From NCBI RefSeq assembly GCF_040939455.1, contig NC_134109.1, positions 74,801,001-74,865,000 of the forward strand: 64,000 bases of DNA, written 5' to 3'. Below are positions 25,137 to 37,720 of the stretch, in pieces. The stretch comes from Microcebus murinus (lineage: Eukaryota > Chordata > Mammalia > Primates > Cheirogaleidae). Each line of letters starts with the position of its first letter. The first letter of the stretch is position 1. The translations under genes were made by a program, and so were the position numbers. Under the pieces are notes generated by a model that saw only the letters and a list, made by a program, of their open reading frames with translations, made no database searches and was not told the origin of the DNA.

Positions 25137-26690
25137 TACACAGGTTTATTAGCTTCTAGAGACCTTACTGCCAGCTAGAGGTTGTAGCTTGGGCTACTTC
25201 AGGGAGCTCTTCTTTTCCACCTGCCCTTCCTGATTTTGCCATCTCTGAGGTATTGGCTATCTATAGGCAATTGCCTATCCTCAGGCATTTCTCCAACTGA
25301 CCCAGGCTGTAAATTTATACCCTGTCCTCTCTTCCCTTCCCTATTCCTCCATGTGATGACTACCCCTCTAAACCCCGTGTCATTGACAAAAGCCATACCT
25401 ACCAAAGAGGAGGGATGAGGACATGGCTGAGATTTGCTCAGCACTTAAATCCCATTAAAGCACAGGTCAGACTACACAAGCAGGGTACAGACAGGGAGCC
25501 TGATGTCTGGAATGGAAGAGTTCTAGGGTTCATTTGACTGCAGTGTTTAACAATAAATTTGTCAGCTGTTCAGTGCTTTAACAAATAGTAATCAAGTACC
25601 TGCTGGGGAGGAAGGTGAGAATTTCAGGGCCAAGTCATTAATTCAAAGGATATCAAGAAAATACAGAATAGACAGCAACTTGATCTACTATAAAATAAGC
25701 CCAGGGATGTAATTTAAAAATATTTTATAAAGGGGTCCACAAATCCATAAGTATTATAGATGTGAAATTCTCACTGACTAGAAGCAAACGTTTGCATTGG
25801 ATGAACTCCTCTCTGAAAAGCCCATCTCCTCAGTTCACAAAAATGTTGCTATTTGTGCTGAGTGGAAGGGCATTTCTGCTCCTCTAACTGCAAAAGCTGT
25901 ATTTCTTTCAATATTAAGGTTAATGAGGGCTGGGGCCCTGTAATCTACATGAGTAGGTTAATTCTCATGTGTCCTAGATAGTTGAGAGAGAAGAGATTTA
26001 GAACTTCAGCTGAAGGGGGATGCACACATTGCCAAACTGGATCTGAATGCCTGCAAAGGAAGTGAGGAAAAGCACTCTGTTGAAGGGCCTTTCTACCTGG
26101 GCTTCTCCACCTATGAGGAAGAGATGCTAAACATGACCCCTTGCTTGCGCAGGAATGAGAGACGCTAGTTCACAGGCTTTAAAAACACATTTGGAGAAAA
26201 GTAGTTATATGATTCAGGGTTTAATTATATTACAGTAAGAGAAATATTTTACCAAAACTTAACAGAGCTGCCATGACATTGCCGGTAGGACATATATACC
26301 TTGAGTGTACTTTGAGACATGGGAATATGGCTTGAGTTGACCTGATGTCTTGTTATCAAGGGTATGGACTTGCAAGATGACATTAGAAATGTCTAAGTTT
26401 CAAAACATTACAGGTAAATGAGACTATTCCAACCCATTGGTTTAAAATGATAACACATTTTGCCCAAAGGTAGAAGAATGAGATCCCTTTCACGACTTTC
26501 TCCTGCATTCAAGGTTGCCTTTGACATTGTCGTGATGAAATGAGAGGGCAAGGACGGCGAGAAGGCAAATGAGGTGAATAACAGGCTCCTGTTTGTTCAC
26601 CCTCACAATTAAGTCCTCACCATGACCTTGAGATATTGCGATGCTTTCATTTTTTTAAATCAAAGCTGGTAAAGAGAATGATTTGGGATT
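25137..26690. other. Intergenic, apparently unique DNA
   Basis: No repeat or gene is recognised in most of this block. It is among the longer repeat-free stretches between GJD2 and ACTC1, and so a candidate place for conserved non-coding elements. Confidence 0.45.
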
Positions 26691-27055
26691 CATTCATTCT
26701 GGCATGTCTTGCTCTGTGCTAGACACTCTGTGCTAGAAAACCACAGTTTTCTAAAAACAGAGTCTAGTTGTAGAGACAAATGAAACAGATAAACAAATAA
26801 CTGATTGTGATTAGTATGAAATTCCAGAACAGACAAGACTAATCTCTACTGACAGAAGAGTTTCCTGGGGTTGAAATAGAGAAGATTGAATTTGGAGGAG
26901 CAGGAGGAAATTTGGGGGGTAATGGAATGTGCTATATTTTGCTTGGGGTGGCAGTTATATACATTTGTCAAAACTCATTGAATTGCATGCTTAACATGGA
27001 CATACATATTGTGTATAGATTACACCCCAATAAAGTTGAGTTGAAACAAAAAATA
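26690..27055. repeat. L2-like fragment then L1M 3' UTR
   Basis: 26690-26830 resembles an antisense L2 end (CATTCATTCTGGCATG ... GTGCTAGACACTC). From about 26820 to 27050 it is an L1 3' UTR on the plus strand: ATACATTTGTCAAAACTC, ATTGAATTGCATGC, ACACCCCAATAAAGTTGA. Confidence 0.7.
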
Positions 27056-27207
27056 ATAGAATACAGGTAGAGAAGGAAACAAACCAAGAAAACATGGGGG
27101 TTGGGTAGAGTTAGGACATGAGTCTGACTTAGATGCAGCATCTCAAGAAGGCTTTTCTGTGCCAATGGGACTCTGGTATGAGGAGTGTTAAATAAAAATT
27201 TACAGGA

Positions 27208-27565
27208 GGCTGTTGTTTTGGACTGAGCCTCTGCACTAGGTCCCAACACACCAGACCAAACTGGATTGGAGTCACTCATGCTAGGAGCCACATAATCACT
27301 GAACTTAGAAACAGGCTACTTTTCCAAAAAACAAAAAAATCTCACAACAGGCAATCCAAGGGGCCCAGTCAATCTGAGCAGCATGATAAGGAAGTATCCT
27401 GTGTTTTAACCCTACAGGTAAAGTAACTTCTGTTCCCTGTTTCTGCTTCCTTCAGCCTTTTCTCCCTATAAAGCCCACCTCCACTGCTCGGCTCGTTGGA
27501 GCATTTTTCTACTTCATAGATGGGAGGCTGCCTCATTCATGAATCACTAATAAAGCTGAAATCTT
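27208..27565 (+). mobile_element. ERV1-like solo LTR
   Basis: The block starts TGTTGTTTTGGACTGAGCC, contains GGAGCCACATAATCACTG and a TATA-like CCCTATAAAGCCC near 27466. Downstream come CATAGATGGGAGGCTG and AATAAAGC near 27550. This is the U3-TATA-R-polyA layout of a gammaretrovirus-like LTR on the plus strand. The 3' boundary is uncertain, and no internal genes flank it. Confidence 0.65.
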
Positions 27566-27724
27566 GTTTTATTGAGATGAGGAAAGAGGCCCAGTGAAAA
27601 ACCACACAGGCAAAGGCCCTGATTGTTTTCTTTACTTCTCTTGCAATGAGGACAAAACTTAAAATTTTTAAGACAAAAGTCATAATTTTACTCTTCCCCG
27701 GAGAGAAGGTATATGCAACCAGAT

Positions 27725-27935
27725 CATCCCACCAAAGTTCTTCTAGATGGGGCTACAGGGGAGTATTAGCTAAAGAGTACAAGGTTTGTTTTTGAGGTGA
27801 TAAAAATGTTCTAAAATTGACTGTAGTGATGGTTGACTATACCAAAAATGATTGAATTGTACACTCTCAATAGATGAATTGTATGCTGTGTGAATTATTT
27901 CTCAATTTAAAAAGTTTTAGTAAAAAATATAAAAT
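27725..27935 (+). mobile_element. LINE-1 3' UTR fragment
   Basis: GATAAAAATGTTCTAAAATTG, GTGATGGTTGACTATACC, ATTGAATTGTACACTC and TTATTTCTCAATTTAAAAAG follow the 3' end of old L1M elements. Confidence 0.7.
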
Positions 27936-29375
27936 AATTATATGATAAGCCAGGTTAGCATGCAAACATTAGCCATGGAAATTTGCATTAAAGCAAGACT
28001 TTCTTAACATTATACTCACATGTTGAACAAAAAAGATGTAACTAGAGTAACTTCAAATAGATTTTCTTTTTCATTCATATGCCAAAGGAAAATAAAAGTT
28101 CTCCTGCTTCCATAACCTGAAAAAAAAAAAAGCAACAAAACTACCCAGTGATGGACTTCCATTTTTGATAGCATGGCACTTTGGATACCCTGAACAACCC
28201 TCCCAATTAAAATGAAAATTACAGACAACATTTATTATTTTAAAGGTATTATTCAAGTGGCATAAAATCACGTGAGAGCCCTAAAGCAAAGTGAAATCTT
28301 AGGGAGGTGAGTATCCAAAGCTGAGGCTAACAGTAAGAATAGGCGAGGTCATGCATTGGTAACAAACACAGCCTCAGTGGTTAATGTAACAACAGTTTCT
28401 CATTCGCGCTTCCTGCCTGCAGGGGCCTCTGCTCATTCTAATCCTGGGAGGACCCAGGCTGATGGGGCTTTCATTCAACATGTGACTACTGCAATAAATT
28501 TTTGATTCATTATATGATGTGTCACTCTCTTAGAGTTTGGATATGTATTTTTATATCTCTTAGAGTATGGATATGTATTTTATTTTTATATTTCCCTATT
28601 ATGATTTATATTTGGAGTAAGCACCTCATCAAGTTCTTTTTGCCGAATCCCTCATCCCTACCAACCTACGGTTTTCTTTTTAAAAACTGGAGTCCTTATA
28701 CTATATTTCAGTGATGGAGCTCCCTTTTATGTGTTAAAATCAAACCAGTTATTATAACACAATGCAATTGACACTCCAGGCTAATGGATATAAAAGGGAA
28801 TGTGGCTACTCTTTACTGTAAGACTTAAGCAGTTTTAAAATAAGTTCCTTTGACTTGAGAGCAGACTTAAAGTGGTGTGAAAAGTTTTCCCCCCACTGAG
28901 AATTCAGAAAGCCACTTTAGATTTTTTTAAAAAGGCCATGTAATATAACGCCATGGGAATTATTAATTGAATTCTTTAAACCCTATATCATGTAGTCACT
29001 TTTTCTTACTTCATGAATCTATTTAGGTCAATCTCTCCTTTGGAAGATGAAGGAGAATCTAGCTCTGCATTCTTGGCATTTGCAGTGTGTGCTACCTAAA
29101 TTGTCCAGTTGCCCTTGGACCAAGTTGTTCAGTAAGGATCTCCACTTACTGAGCCATTCTGGACCCAAATGCCAGAATTCACCTTTTTTAAACGTCATTT
29201 CAATGGGCCACTTCTCAGAAAATACCATCAGTTAAAAACACACATTTTCTTCTATCAAATCCAAATTTCCACACTTGTCTTTCACCTTCTTGCACAACAC
29301 ACACATGTTCCTGTGTGTGTATAATGTATGTTATTAATACACACAACATATAAATGTATGCACATATAATAATAT
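27936..29375. other. Intergenic, A/T-rich, no gene recognised
   Basis: No coding region is supported. A tandem duplication lies at 28527-28583 and CA/TA-rich microsatellite-like sequence at 29296-29370. Confidence 0.5.
28527..28583. repeat. 27-bp tandem duplication
   Basis: Copies CTCTTAGAGTTTGGATATG (28527) and CTCTTAGAGTATGGATATG (28557) each continue into TATTTT. They are 30 bp apart and nearly identical. Confidence 0.85.
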
Positions 29376-29379
29376 TAAT

Positions 29380-29515
29380 AACAATGATTACAGAACATTA
29401 ATTAAGGTCCTACTATGTGCCAAGTCCTGAGCATAGTACCCAACTTTACGCCCTTTCATCCTCACAGCAAGCTTGAAGGGGAGATGTTTTATCATTTGTG
29501 TTTTATAGGCAAGAA
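29380..29515 (+). repeat. MIR fragment
   Basis: AGGTCCTACTATGTGCCAAG, CATCCTCACAGCAAGC and GTTTTATAGGCAAGAA are in MIR 3' order. Confidence 0.65.
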
Positions 29516-29979
29516 CGCAGTCTACCTGTGTCTCCAAAACCCACCCTCTGGCACTCAGGCCACCTGGTCACCATTGACCTGGTGGCTGCATCCCAATACT
29601 CACTCCCTGCTCTGTTCAGGTCTCCCTACCACCTTCCTGTCCCCAAAACCACTGTCTCTGCTCATTCAGTCTTCCTCCCTTTCTCCCAGCAAACCTTTAG
29701 CATTTCTCAAGACCCAGGGCTACCATGTTTAAGTGACACACTGTTTCTTATATGAGACTGAAGCTGCATTTAATTACCCTGGAATCTGAATTTCCTTGAA
29801 AACACATAGTCTCCTTCTCTGCCCCCATCTAACCATCGGCACATCCTGCCTTGCAGCTCATGGGACCCATCTCAACTCTGCCCATGTTTCTCTCATCTTC
29901 ATGGCTTCCTCAGCTGCATCAACCTAAGAGCCTCCCAGAGGTTTGCTCGCCTCCACTCCAGCTTCTCCAATCCAGTCTC

Positions 29980-30540
29980 CACGTGGCACCTAGAATGAGC
30001 TTTTAGAATAAATGTCTTACATTCCCATGTTTAAAACCCTGTAGCATCTTCCTGCTACACTTAGAATAGAACCTGAACTTCTTAGCATGGTCTAGAGCCC
30101 CCCCCCCCATGGGTGTTCTGACCACCCCTCCAGCACCCCCAGTCCACCCTCCTTTGTCCTGCATAGAGTCCCACTTGGTCTCCTCTCTCTCCTTGGCACA
30201 CGATGGCTCTCTGATGCCCAGCTCTTTGAACGTGCTGTTTCTACTGCCTGCTTTCTTCAGGTCTCAGATTTAATTTTCCCTTTTCAAAGAGGCATTTCTT
30301 GACGACCTCATCTAACTAGAATCTTCCTCTACATTAGAATCTTTCACCGCACTCTGTTATTTCCTCCATGGGCTGCAATCAAGTTTGATCTGTATGTTTG
30401 TTGGCTTGGCTATTGCCTGCCCTCCACTCACACCGGACCCCTGGACTATAAGCCACATCAGTGCGGTGGCTGGTCAGTTTTGTCCCCAGCACTGGCTGAA
30501 TGGAGCTTGATAAGCATATGTTGACTGGATCAATCAGTCA
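29980..30540 (+). repeat. L2 LINE 3' end, long copy
   Basis: This is a clear L2 3' region: CATGTTTAAAACCCTGTAGC, CTCTTTGAACGTGCTGTTTC, AAAGAGGCATTTCTTGACG, ACTATAAGCCACATCAGTG and GCATATGTTGACTGGATC. A (C)11 run sits at 30108-30118. It is mammalian-wide and non-coding now. Confidence 0.85.
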
Positions 30541-30774
30541 GTTAAGCAGACAATTCCTCCAACTAGATTTAAACTTTTTGACAGGATCATTTTTTTTGCT
30601 TCTCCTAAAAGCATCTTACTGGACACCGAGAACATGACAGGGACTCAGAAATTCCTCACTGGTGGAGTGAATTCATGCTGAGAACATGCCCTCTGGTTTC
30701 CAGCTCCCCTTGCTGACAGCAAGATCCCTGGGGTGCTGACGGGACACGGGGCAGCCTCAATAGTGCTAACTGTG

Positions 30775-30965
30775 GGCTCTGCCATTCCCACGCACTAGCT
30801 TCATGACCTAGGCGGGCCTCCCCAGCATCTGTTTTCATCAAGTGGGACTAGTAAGAGACCTGACTTCATTCTTTTGCTAGGAAGCTTAATTAGATAATAT
30901 ATTTGAAGAGCTTAGCACAGTGTAGGCACATGGTAAATGCTCCACCACTGTTAAATAATAGTATT
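30775..30965 (+). repeat. MIR element
   Basis: GGGCTCTGCCATTCCCACG, CTAGCTTCATGACCTAGGC and AGCACAGTGTAGGCACATGG follow the MIR consensus order. Confidence 0.7.
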
Positions 30966-33520
30966 AGTATCATAATCATGATTATTTTAGCACCCCGTCC
31001 ACTGATCGTTGATGAGGTCGGGTTGCTTAAGTCTAAGGAAGCCAATGAGAGAAGCACAAAGATCCAAAAGCAATCTCCTGAGAAAAGAAGCAACATCTAC
31101 TTCAATTCAGGAAGCAGTAAGTATTTCCTCTAGGTGGGCATTTTATTTTCTACCCAATCTAGTCCAACCAAATGTAAGTATATCCTGCAATCCAGCTACT
31201 CTTGCTGAGGAAGACACCACCTGGCCATGGGAAGTGGACATACAAGGAATTGTTTGCGGAAGAGGGTGGGTACTGTTACTACCCTCAAGTGGCTTCCTTT
31301 CTCATACCCTCCAATTCTGTTCTGACAATTTGTGGGAAATAGTCGGTGAGTGTCACATGTGGTGGAGAAGAACAAAGGAGAAATGCACCAAGTACCTGAC
31401 ACTGGAGAAGTCATTATTTCCCCAATGGCCTGGGGACAGAGGGTGTTCTAATCCAGCCATCACACCACCAGTCACTAATCCTGCTTGCTTTATCTTTGCA
31501 GTTGTCCCCAGGGGCAAAGGTTTGCCCTGTCCAGTCAGCCTTTCAATAAACTCTGGGAATGGTACAACTTCCTACTTACTAAAGGTATGAATGAAGGCAC
31601 AGAACCAAATTCCCAGCTTTCTTAAAAAACAAACAAACAAAACCTTTACTTTTTGGTTTATTAAACTGAACAGCCCAGAATAATATGTAAAGGGACCTTT
31701 GAACGTCTGTAATACAAGGGAGATGACTCCAATGTCTTCCTCATGAGCAAACCCTCACTGAGCACACAGTACTAGACACGGCAGACTGCTGCCCCAACAA
31801 AACTTGCAGTCTGGGGGGAGGGGTCACAAGTGCACCCACAGTTACAAGTAAATGTTGTGGGTGCTCTGCAGAGTCACACCTGGGCTGCTCTGAGAACACA
31901 GACTGACATCCATGCTTTCTCTATGACTGGCAACATGTCCAAAGCTGGATAAATGAACATCTGGGCAATTCAGCTTCTGAGGCTCAGAGATCCAAAAGCT
32001 AGTGTGGGGAGATAAAAATGAAGAAAGGATCTAAGTGGTAGAGATATTGACTTGGACCGAGAAGTAGAATAATGTTTTAGAAACCCTGCCTACATCCTTC
32101 CCCCCTGTACCCTAATCCTTCCCACTTCACTAAGATGTCTAAAATCCCACCATACTCATTTCATTCATTTGGAGTTTGATGCAAATCCTCCAGGAAAGGT
32201 GATGGTATGGGTTGTTCTCAATTCAAACTTTAGTTTAAATATGATTCTAATACTCTCTTGAGTTAAATTTGGCAGGGATGCAAGGCATATGTGGATGTTG
32301 TTCCATCCAAACTCCCTTGTAATACAGGAACCCCCTTATCCACATACTCACAGCCCTTACCCAAGAGATGTGTTTAAGCAGTCATGTTTGTTCCCTGAGC
32401 CGTGACAGCCCCATGCTCTTCTTATTTCTCTCGGCAGGTTTTTGCTTCCTTTGCTTTCCCTACCCATCTTGGCCACCATCTGCTGTGTGTCAGTTCCAGG
32501 GACCACAGACAACTAACAACACCGCCTGTGCCACCTAGTTCAGACTAGAGAGAGGAAAAATGTCTGGTTGGTAGCTGGCCTTTCGATGTGCAAGTCCTGG
32601 TGTCAGATCTATCCCCCTCTGGTCCCATTAGTCCTGAGGCCATGCATGAAACAAACTTGTCTGCCTGAGGCCAGTCCTTCAGGAGGGGTTATGTGAGTAA
32701 GCGTGAGAGAGAGAGATAGGTACGGTTCATTTATAAGGGACACTGAATGGATAGAGAATGCAGAATGCCTGTGATTCCCAGTGGCTTTGCAGTTCGAAGT
32801 TCCCTTGTCCTGTAGGTCCTGCTCTACTTTATATCCTCAGGTTCTAGGAGTTCCTCTATATCTCTGTCATAAACTTCCTCCCCAAGTTGAGCTAGTTTGA
32901 GAGGGGCTCTTTTCCTTGAGACAAAAAGAACATTGATCAGAGTCCAGAATCAAAGAACATAGACCCCAATCCCCTAAAGGAAACAAGAGAAATTCGGTGA
33001 GGCTGACACAAGGCACAGAGCCAGGGAGAGGAGTGGGAGCCGGGGGTGGGGACTGTGCTTCTCTTCAGGTGTCCGCTCCTGCGTGGATCCAGTTGGCAGG
33101 AAAAGGAGTTAGCCAGAAGTCTTGGCTTGTGAAATCAAATCCTCTCATGTCAACTTTACCTGGACAATTGTGAACCTACTCGTCCATCTATGCTTATTCC
33201 ATAGATACAAAGGGAAGAGAGGAAACTGGGCTCTTGAGTGTGGATGAGATGCAGGTGGGGAGGATGGAAGTTAAAGAGCACATAAAAACAGAGAGCACAT
33301 CCAACTGTTTTCTCCCCCCTGAACTGTCTATTCTTTCATTTTTCCTATTTAGATTCTTTGGCTCAAGAAAAACTCAAAATCTATAGAGAAGCGATTACAA
33401 TGTAATCTGAAGGGATTTTTACAGCCCACCTCTCCCCCTACTTCCCCTCCCAACCCAGCCTCCCATACCCATGCTAGAAAGAAGGAAAAGGGGGGAGAGA
33501 AGCAGGAAAAACTTAGTTGA
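30966..33520. other. Intergenic, mostly unique sequence
   Basis: No gene is supported. The 193-codon plus-strand frame at 31009-31590 has no recognisable domain or repeat-free conservation signal visible by eye. A GA-rich microsatellite lies at 32704-32718. The rest shows no clear repeat. Confidence 0.45.
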
Positions 33521-33524
33521 ATAA

Positions 33525-33715
33525 CTGCCCTGTGCAGGGCATGGCACTGAGTGTCTTAAGTGTGTGGTATCATTCCATTCTTATGACAATTCTGAGAGCA
33601 GAATTGTAGTCAGCCTTGCTTTTCTGAAGAGGCTGAGTAATTTATTTAAAGATCACTCAACTAGTCAGTGGCAGAACTAGAATTTGAACTCAAATCTTTT
33701 TGAACCAAAGCCCAC
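33525..33715 (+). repeat. MIR element
   Basis: The order GTGCAGGGCATGGCACTGAG, CATTCTTATGACAATTCTG, AAGATCACTCAACTAGTC and GAATTTGAACTCAAATC is a nearly complete MIR. Confidence 0.85.
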
Positions 33716-35326
33716 GCACCATCAATCTTTCAGGTTATTCTAATAAGAGACTATACTCAGAAAACTATTGCTAAATTATACATGTGTTCTCTGGCAGGGA
33801 GATCGGTTCTAGCTTTTCCTTGGGAATATAGTTTAGGTAACTGATGCTTTAATTAGAGCAGTCTGCTCTCAGAGGGATGCAAGTAAAGGACAGGTAAGTG
33901 TGGATGTGATAGGAGCACTAGGGAGAATGTCCCAGGTAGCCAGCATTGGGTGGAAGATACTGGAAAAGAAGTCTATAGCGTAGATCCGAGAGTTCAAGAG
34001 GCCTTGGGGAAATTTCACTATTTTGCCTAAGGTAGGTTTGCTTTTAAATTTCCTGCATGATGCCTGCTCTATCATATCCTGCCCTACATGGCACAGTCCT
34101 TATGCAGCAGTATTTCCAAAGTTTCCCGAAGTCATCTTTCCGTGTGAAACACTAAACCTGTTGACCCAATTCCTTGTTTACACTTGACTCCTGAGTCCAC
34201 TTCTCATCTACTATTAATGCTGCATCTTATTAATAATTCAGCTTCACTTCAGCCTTCCTTTGGATCTTTCCATCCCCCATCCTCAATCCTGATTTCCATG
34301 GAAGCTGCAGTAAAACAATGCAGAGGGATAAGCAGACAATGATGCTGAAGGACTTCAAGCCTCTGCTTGACTCTCACCTGTCTCTGCTCCCTTTCCCCTC
34401 TGGCCTCTCCCAGGGAGGGGAGGGGGCCCAGAACCACAAGGACTCAGAGAGCTGTATCCTCCTAGTCGATCTTGCTTGCATCTATTGCACCCAGGGCTGA
34501 TGATTGAACTGCAAAGAACATCTTCTAGAATCAAGCTCGCCAGTGACTGACTAGAGGTGTACTTTTGCAGCCTCCCCAGGTTTGTTTTCAGGGATGGCTT
34601 CCTACTGTGAGCCTGGTTGCCATAGTAACAGCCAAGCTCTGCCTAGCAGAGAGATTCCTTGTATAATGAGCCTGGAAGACCTTAAGGTGAACAGAGACAA
34701 CCTTTGTTGTTTTAAGCCTAAAAGACTTAAAATAACTTCCCTTCCTATCAGTTACTAGGACATATTTATGACATTTATATTATATTAACCATAAAGTGAA
34801 TCTGACTTATTATTTCCTTTCAAAAAGCAGGTTAATCTGATCATATAGGGACTGTTGGGGTCCTGGATCCCTGGGCCACAGTGGGGTATCAAAAAAATCT
34901 GGCCAGTCACACGTATCACCATCCAAAACTTCTCAGTCTCACCTCCCAGGTTGTTTGAGTGACATCATGGTCACGGCTCTTCTCCAGCCCTTCTCAGGGC
35001 CCTGTTAAATCAAATCAAACTCCTAGGCTGGAAAGTTGGAGCCTTCCAACAGTTGGTCCCTCCCCTACAAACCCCCAGAATTTTCTCCTCTCCTGCTCTA
35101 GCTCATTGGGAATGGTGTTGGGACCATTTTGTTTCCCCACTAAATCATATTGATCGCTCCCTGTGGTAGGGATGGTATGACTCAGTTCCAAAGCCTGACC
35201 AGGCTCAGGTATGTCCCTGGAACTTTTGCCAGTACCATCTGAGAAGGCACCTTTTTGTCCCAGAGGCTGCCAGGTTGGCAGATCAGGAGCCTTGGGCCAT
35301 CACGTCCAGCACATGCAGAAATTCTA
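33716..35326. other. Intergenic, no gene recognised
   Basis: This is apparently unique DNA. A perfect RFX X-box-type motif lies at 34616-34629. No coding evidence is seen. Confidence 0.45.
34616..34629. promoter_or_regulatory. Perfect RFX X-box-type motif
   Basis: GTTGCCATAGTAAC fits the full X-box consensus GTNRCC-N2-RGYAAC bound by RFX transcription factors. It lies about 3.8 kb beyond the ACTC1 polyadenylation site in otherwise unique DNA. Function is inferred only from the motif. Confidence 0.5.
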
Positions 35327-35700
35327 TATTAGACTGCGAAGGCTGTCACAACAGAATATCATACACTGGGTGGCTTAAACAACAGGCTTTTACTGTTCAC
35401 AGTTCTGGAAGCTGGAAGTCCAAGATCAAGGCTTCAGCAGAATTGGTTTCATGAGGCCGCTTTCCCTGGCTTGCATATGGTCACATCCTTGCTGTGACCT
35501 CACATGCCCTTTCCTCTGTGTGTGCTCTCCTGGTGTCTCTGCTTCCTTTTATAGGGACACCAGTCCTATGGGATTCGGACCCCATCCTATGACCTCATGG
35601 AACCTTAATTGCTTCCTTAAAGGCCCAGTCTCTAAATAGAGTCACATTGAGGGTTAGGGCTTTAACATGAATTTTGGAGGTACCACAATTCAGACAATAA
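35327..35700 (-). mobile_element. MLT1-type LTR (MaLR), antisense
   Basis: TTAGACTGCGAAGGCTGTC, GGGTGGCTTAAACAACAGG, AGTTCTGGAAGCTGGAAGTC and GGGTTAGGGCTTTAACATG occur in the order of a reverse-complement MLT1 LTR. The copy is nearly complete and old. Confidence 0.88.
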
Positions 35701-36174
35701 AAAATCCCACCAAAGAACTGGAGAGAAAGGTGGAGACCCAGTGACATTGTTTTAGGCCCTGGATATCATAAGTCAGCCCTACCCCTCTAAATAGTCCATT
35801 TGCTTCAGTAATTTTTCTCTTTACTGTACTCTTTTGAATATTTAAACCCATTTCTATAATGGTCATTGCTTGGTCAAGAAAAACAAAGATATAGTGTTTT
35901 GGGAGTATTGGAAACCACCAACAATACATTTTTCATTATAAATTAAGAAGAAATATCATAATCTATATAGGTTTTTGTACATTGCACTATAACAAGGACA
36001 TACTCACTATAGAAATTTTAATTATTTTATACATGTGAAGGCGGCCTTAAGAAAATACTTACTAAGTACCTTCCTTAAGCACAATATTTAAAAGATTCAG
36101 CTGTTCTAATATCTTACACCTTATCATTAAGCAGAGATGAGAAAACCTCAGAATTTAACAAGAAGCTGTGTGTT

Positions 36175-36480
36175 GCTGGGCATGGTGGCATGTGCCTGTA
36201 GTAGTCCCAGGTGATCGGGAGGCTGATACAGGAGGAGCTCCCTCTTGAGCCCAGGAGTTCTGGGCTGTAGCGTGCTATGCCAATCCAGTGTCTACACTAA
36301 GTTCAGCATCAATATGCTGGCCTCCCAGGAGTGGGGGACCACCTGGTTGCTTAAGGAGGGGTGAACTGGCCCAAGTCAGAAATGGAGCAGGTCAAAACTC
36401 CAATGCTGATCAGTAATGAGAGTGTACATGTGAATAACCACTGCACCTCAACCTGGGCAATATAATGAGACTCTGTCTCT
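36175..36480 (+). pseudogene. 7SL RNA (SRP RNA) processed pseudogene, near full length
   Basis: 7SL RNA is the scaffold of the signal recognition particle and the ancestor of Alu. Unlike an Alu, this copy keeps the central S domain: CTAAGTTCAGCATCAATATG, then AAGGAGGGGTGAACTGGCCC, then GAGCAGGTCAAAACTCC and GCTGATCAGTAATGAG. The Alu-domain ends flank it (GCTGGGCATGGTGG at the start, GACTCTGTCTCT at the end), and an A-run follows. It is 306 bp, against about 300 for the functional RNA. Many substitutions and the A-tail mark it as a retrocopy. It lacks obvious 7SL upstream promoter elements, so it is probably silent. Confidence 0.95.
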
Positions 36481-36894
36481 TAAAAAAAAAAGTCGTGACA
36501 AAAAAATGCTTAGACAAATATCAGAAGCGGATTCTTAAAGCTTCTGCTTTTAAGTAGAAATATTAATATATATTCCATTTCTATTTATAAATGGAAAGAA
36601 CCACAGGTGATACCCCAGCCAGTTGTCTGCATTTGCAGCATTAATACTGAATTCAGAGCATAAAATTCACAATATTTATGCAACTTGAGAGGTGAGTAAA
36701 AAGAAACACAGAGATTAGCTAAGCCATACCTCCCTATGTATGGCCCAAGTCCATCTCCTTAACTGATACCTAGCTTTTAAACTCATTCGTCTGTGCTATA
36801 GGATACAATGGCGGGGGCAAGGGGAGGGAGGAAAATCTACAATAAGATTTATAACTTAACTAAAGAAAATGCCACCAGAATTATTATTTAGACT

Positions 36895-37060
36895 TTATTG
36901 TACAGAAGGCCTTCCCCTAGGCAATGCTAACTATGACACTAAACTCTGAGCTTTTTAAGCACAGAAAATGTGCTCTGATCCATCTTTGTGTCCCCTGCCC
37001 CTATTACTGTGCCTGGATCCCAGAGGCAGGGATCAAATATATTTTTAAATAAATGGGCAT
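36895..37060 (+). repeat. L2-like fragment
   Basis: TAGACTTTATTGTACAGAAGG, AAACTCTGAGCTTTTTAAGC and CATCTTTGTGTCCCCTGCCC are in L2 3' order. Confidence 0.6.
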
Positions 37061-37214
37061 AAAGACACAGGTCTGACCTTGAATGACAGTGACAATTTAT
37101 TAAAGATGTCTATGAACTCAGAGTACTCCCAATTTTGAACCCAGATTCCCAAAAATCATGATAGAATTAGGTTACCTTTGAGCGACTGTGACTAAATTTA
37201 GAAAGGATGATTTT

Positions 37215-37390
37215 AGAGGCACCATAAAATTAGATGTCAGAAAATCTGGGTTCCTGTCTTGAGTATTCCACAAACAAACTGTATAACATCATACCAGTTG
37301 CTTAATCTCTCTGCGTCTTGATTCCCTCATCAATAGATAAAGTTTAAGTCCATTGAAATGCTCCTGTGAGCTCTCACAGTTTATGAACAA
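37215..37390 (+). repeat. MIR element
   Basis: AAAATCTGGGTTCCTGTC, ACCAGTTGCTTAATCTCTC, TTGATTCCCTCATCAATAG and AATGCTCCTGTGAGC follow the MIR consensus. Confidence 0.7.
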
Positions 37391-37489
37391 TTAATTTGAA
37401 AATAAAAATTTTTAAAGCTTCTGCAATCAGGTTGAAATCTACCTTTCCCAGCAGATTTTCTAAAATTCACCAGCTCCTCTCAGCCCCAT

Positions 37490-37720
37490 GCCTTGTTTGC
37501 AGGCTTCTGCCCCATTTCCTTCGGCTGAGATGTTCGTTCTCTCCGCCCTTCTCACTTCCCTAATTCCTAGCCATTCTTCAAGACCCAGACCCATGTGCAT
37601 CTCCTTGAAGCTTCCAAGACCACACACACTGGGGATTTACGTGTAGGTATGACAACCCCTAATTCTTTTATTGCTGCCCTCCGTACTCCTCCCACCATAT
37701 TTTGCAAAGTCCAGAATGGA
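37490..37720 (+). repeat. L2-like fragment
   Basis: TTCTGCCCCATTTCCTTCGG, CATTCTTCAAGACCCAGAC and CCTTGAAGCTTCCAAGACC match the L2 3' coding/UTR boundary region. Confidence 0.6.

Noticed and set aside
31009..31590. 193-codon plus-strand frame
   Set aside because: It has no domain, no known neighbour and no obvious splice or promoter context. A frame of this length can arise by chance in 64 kb.
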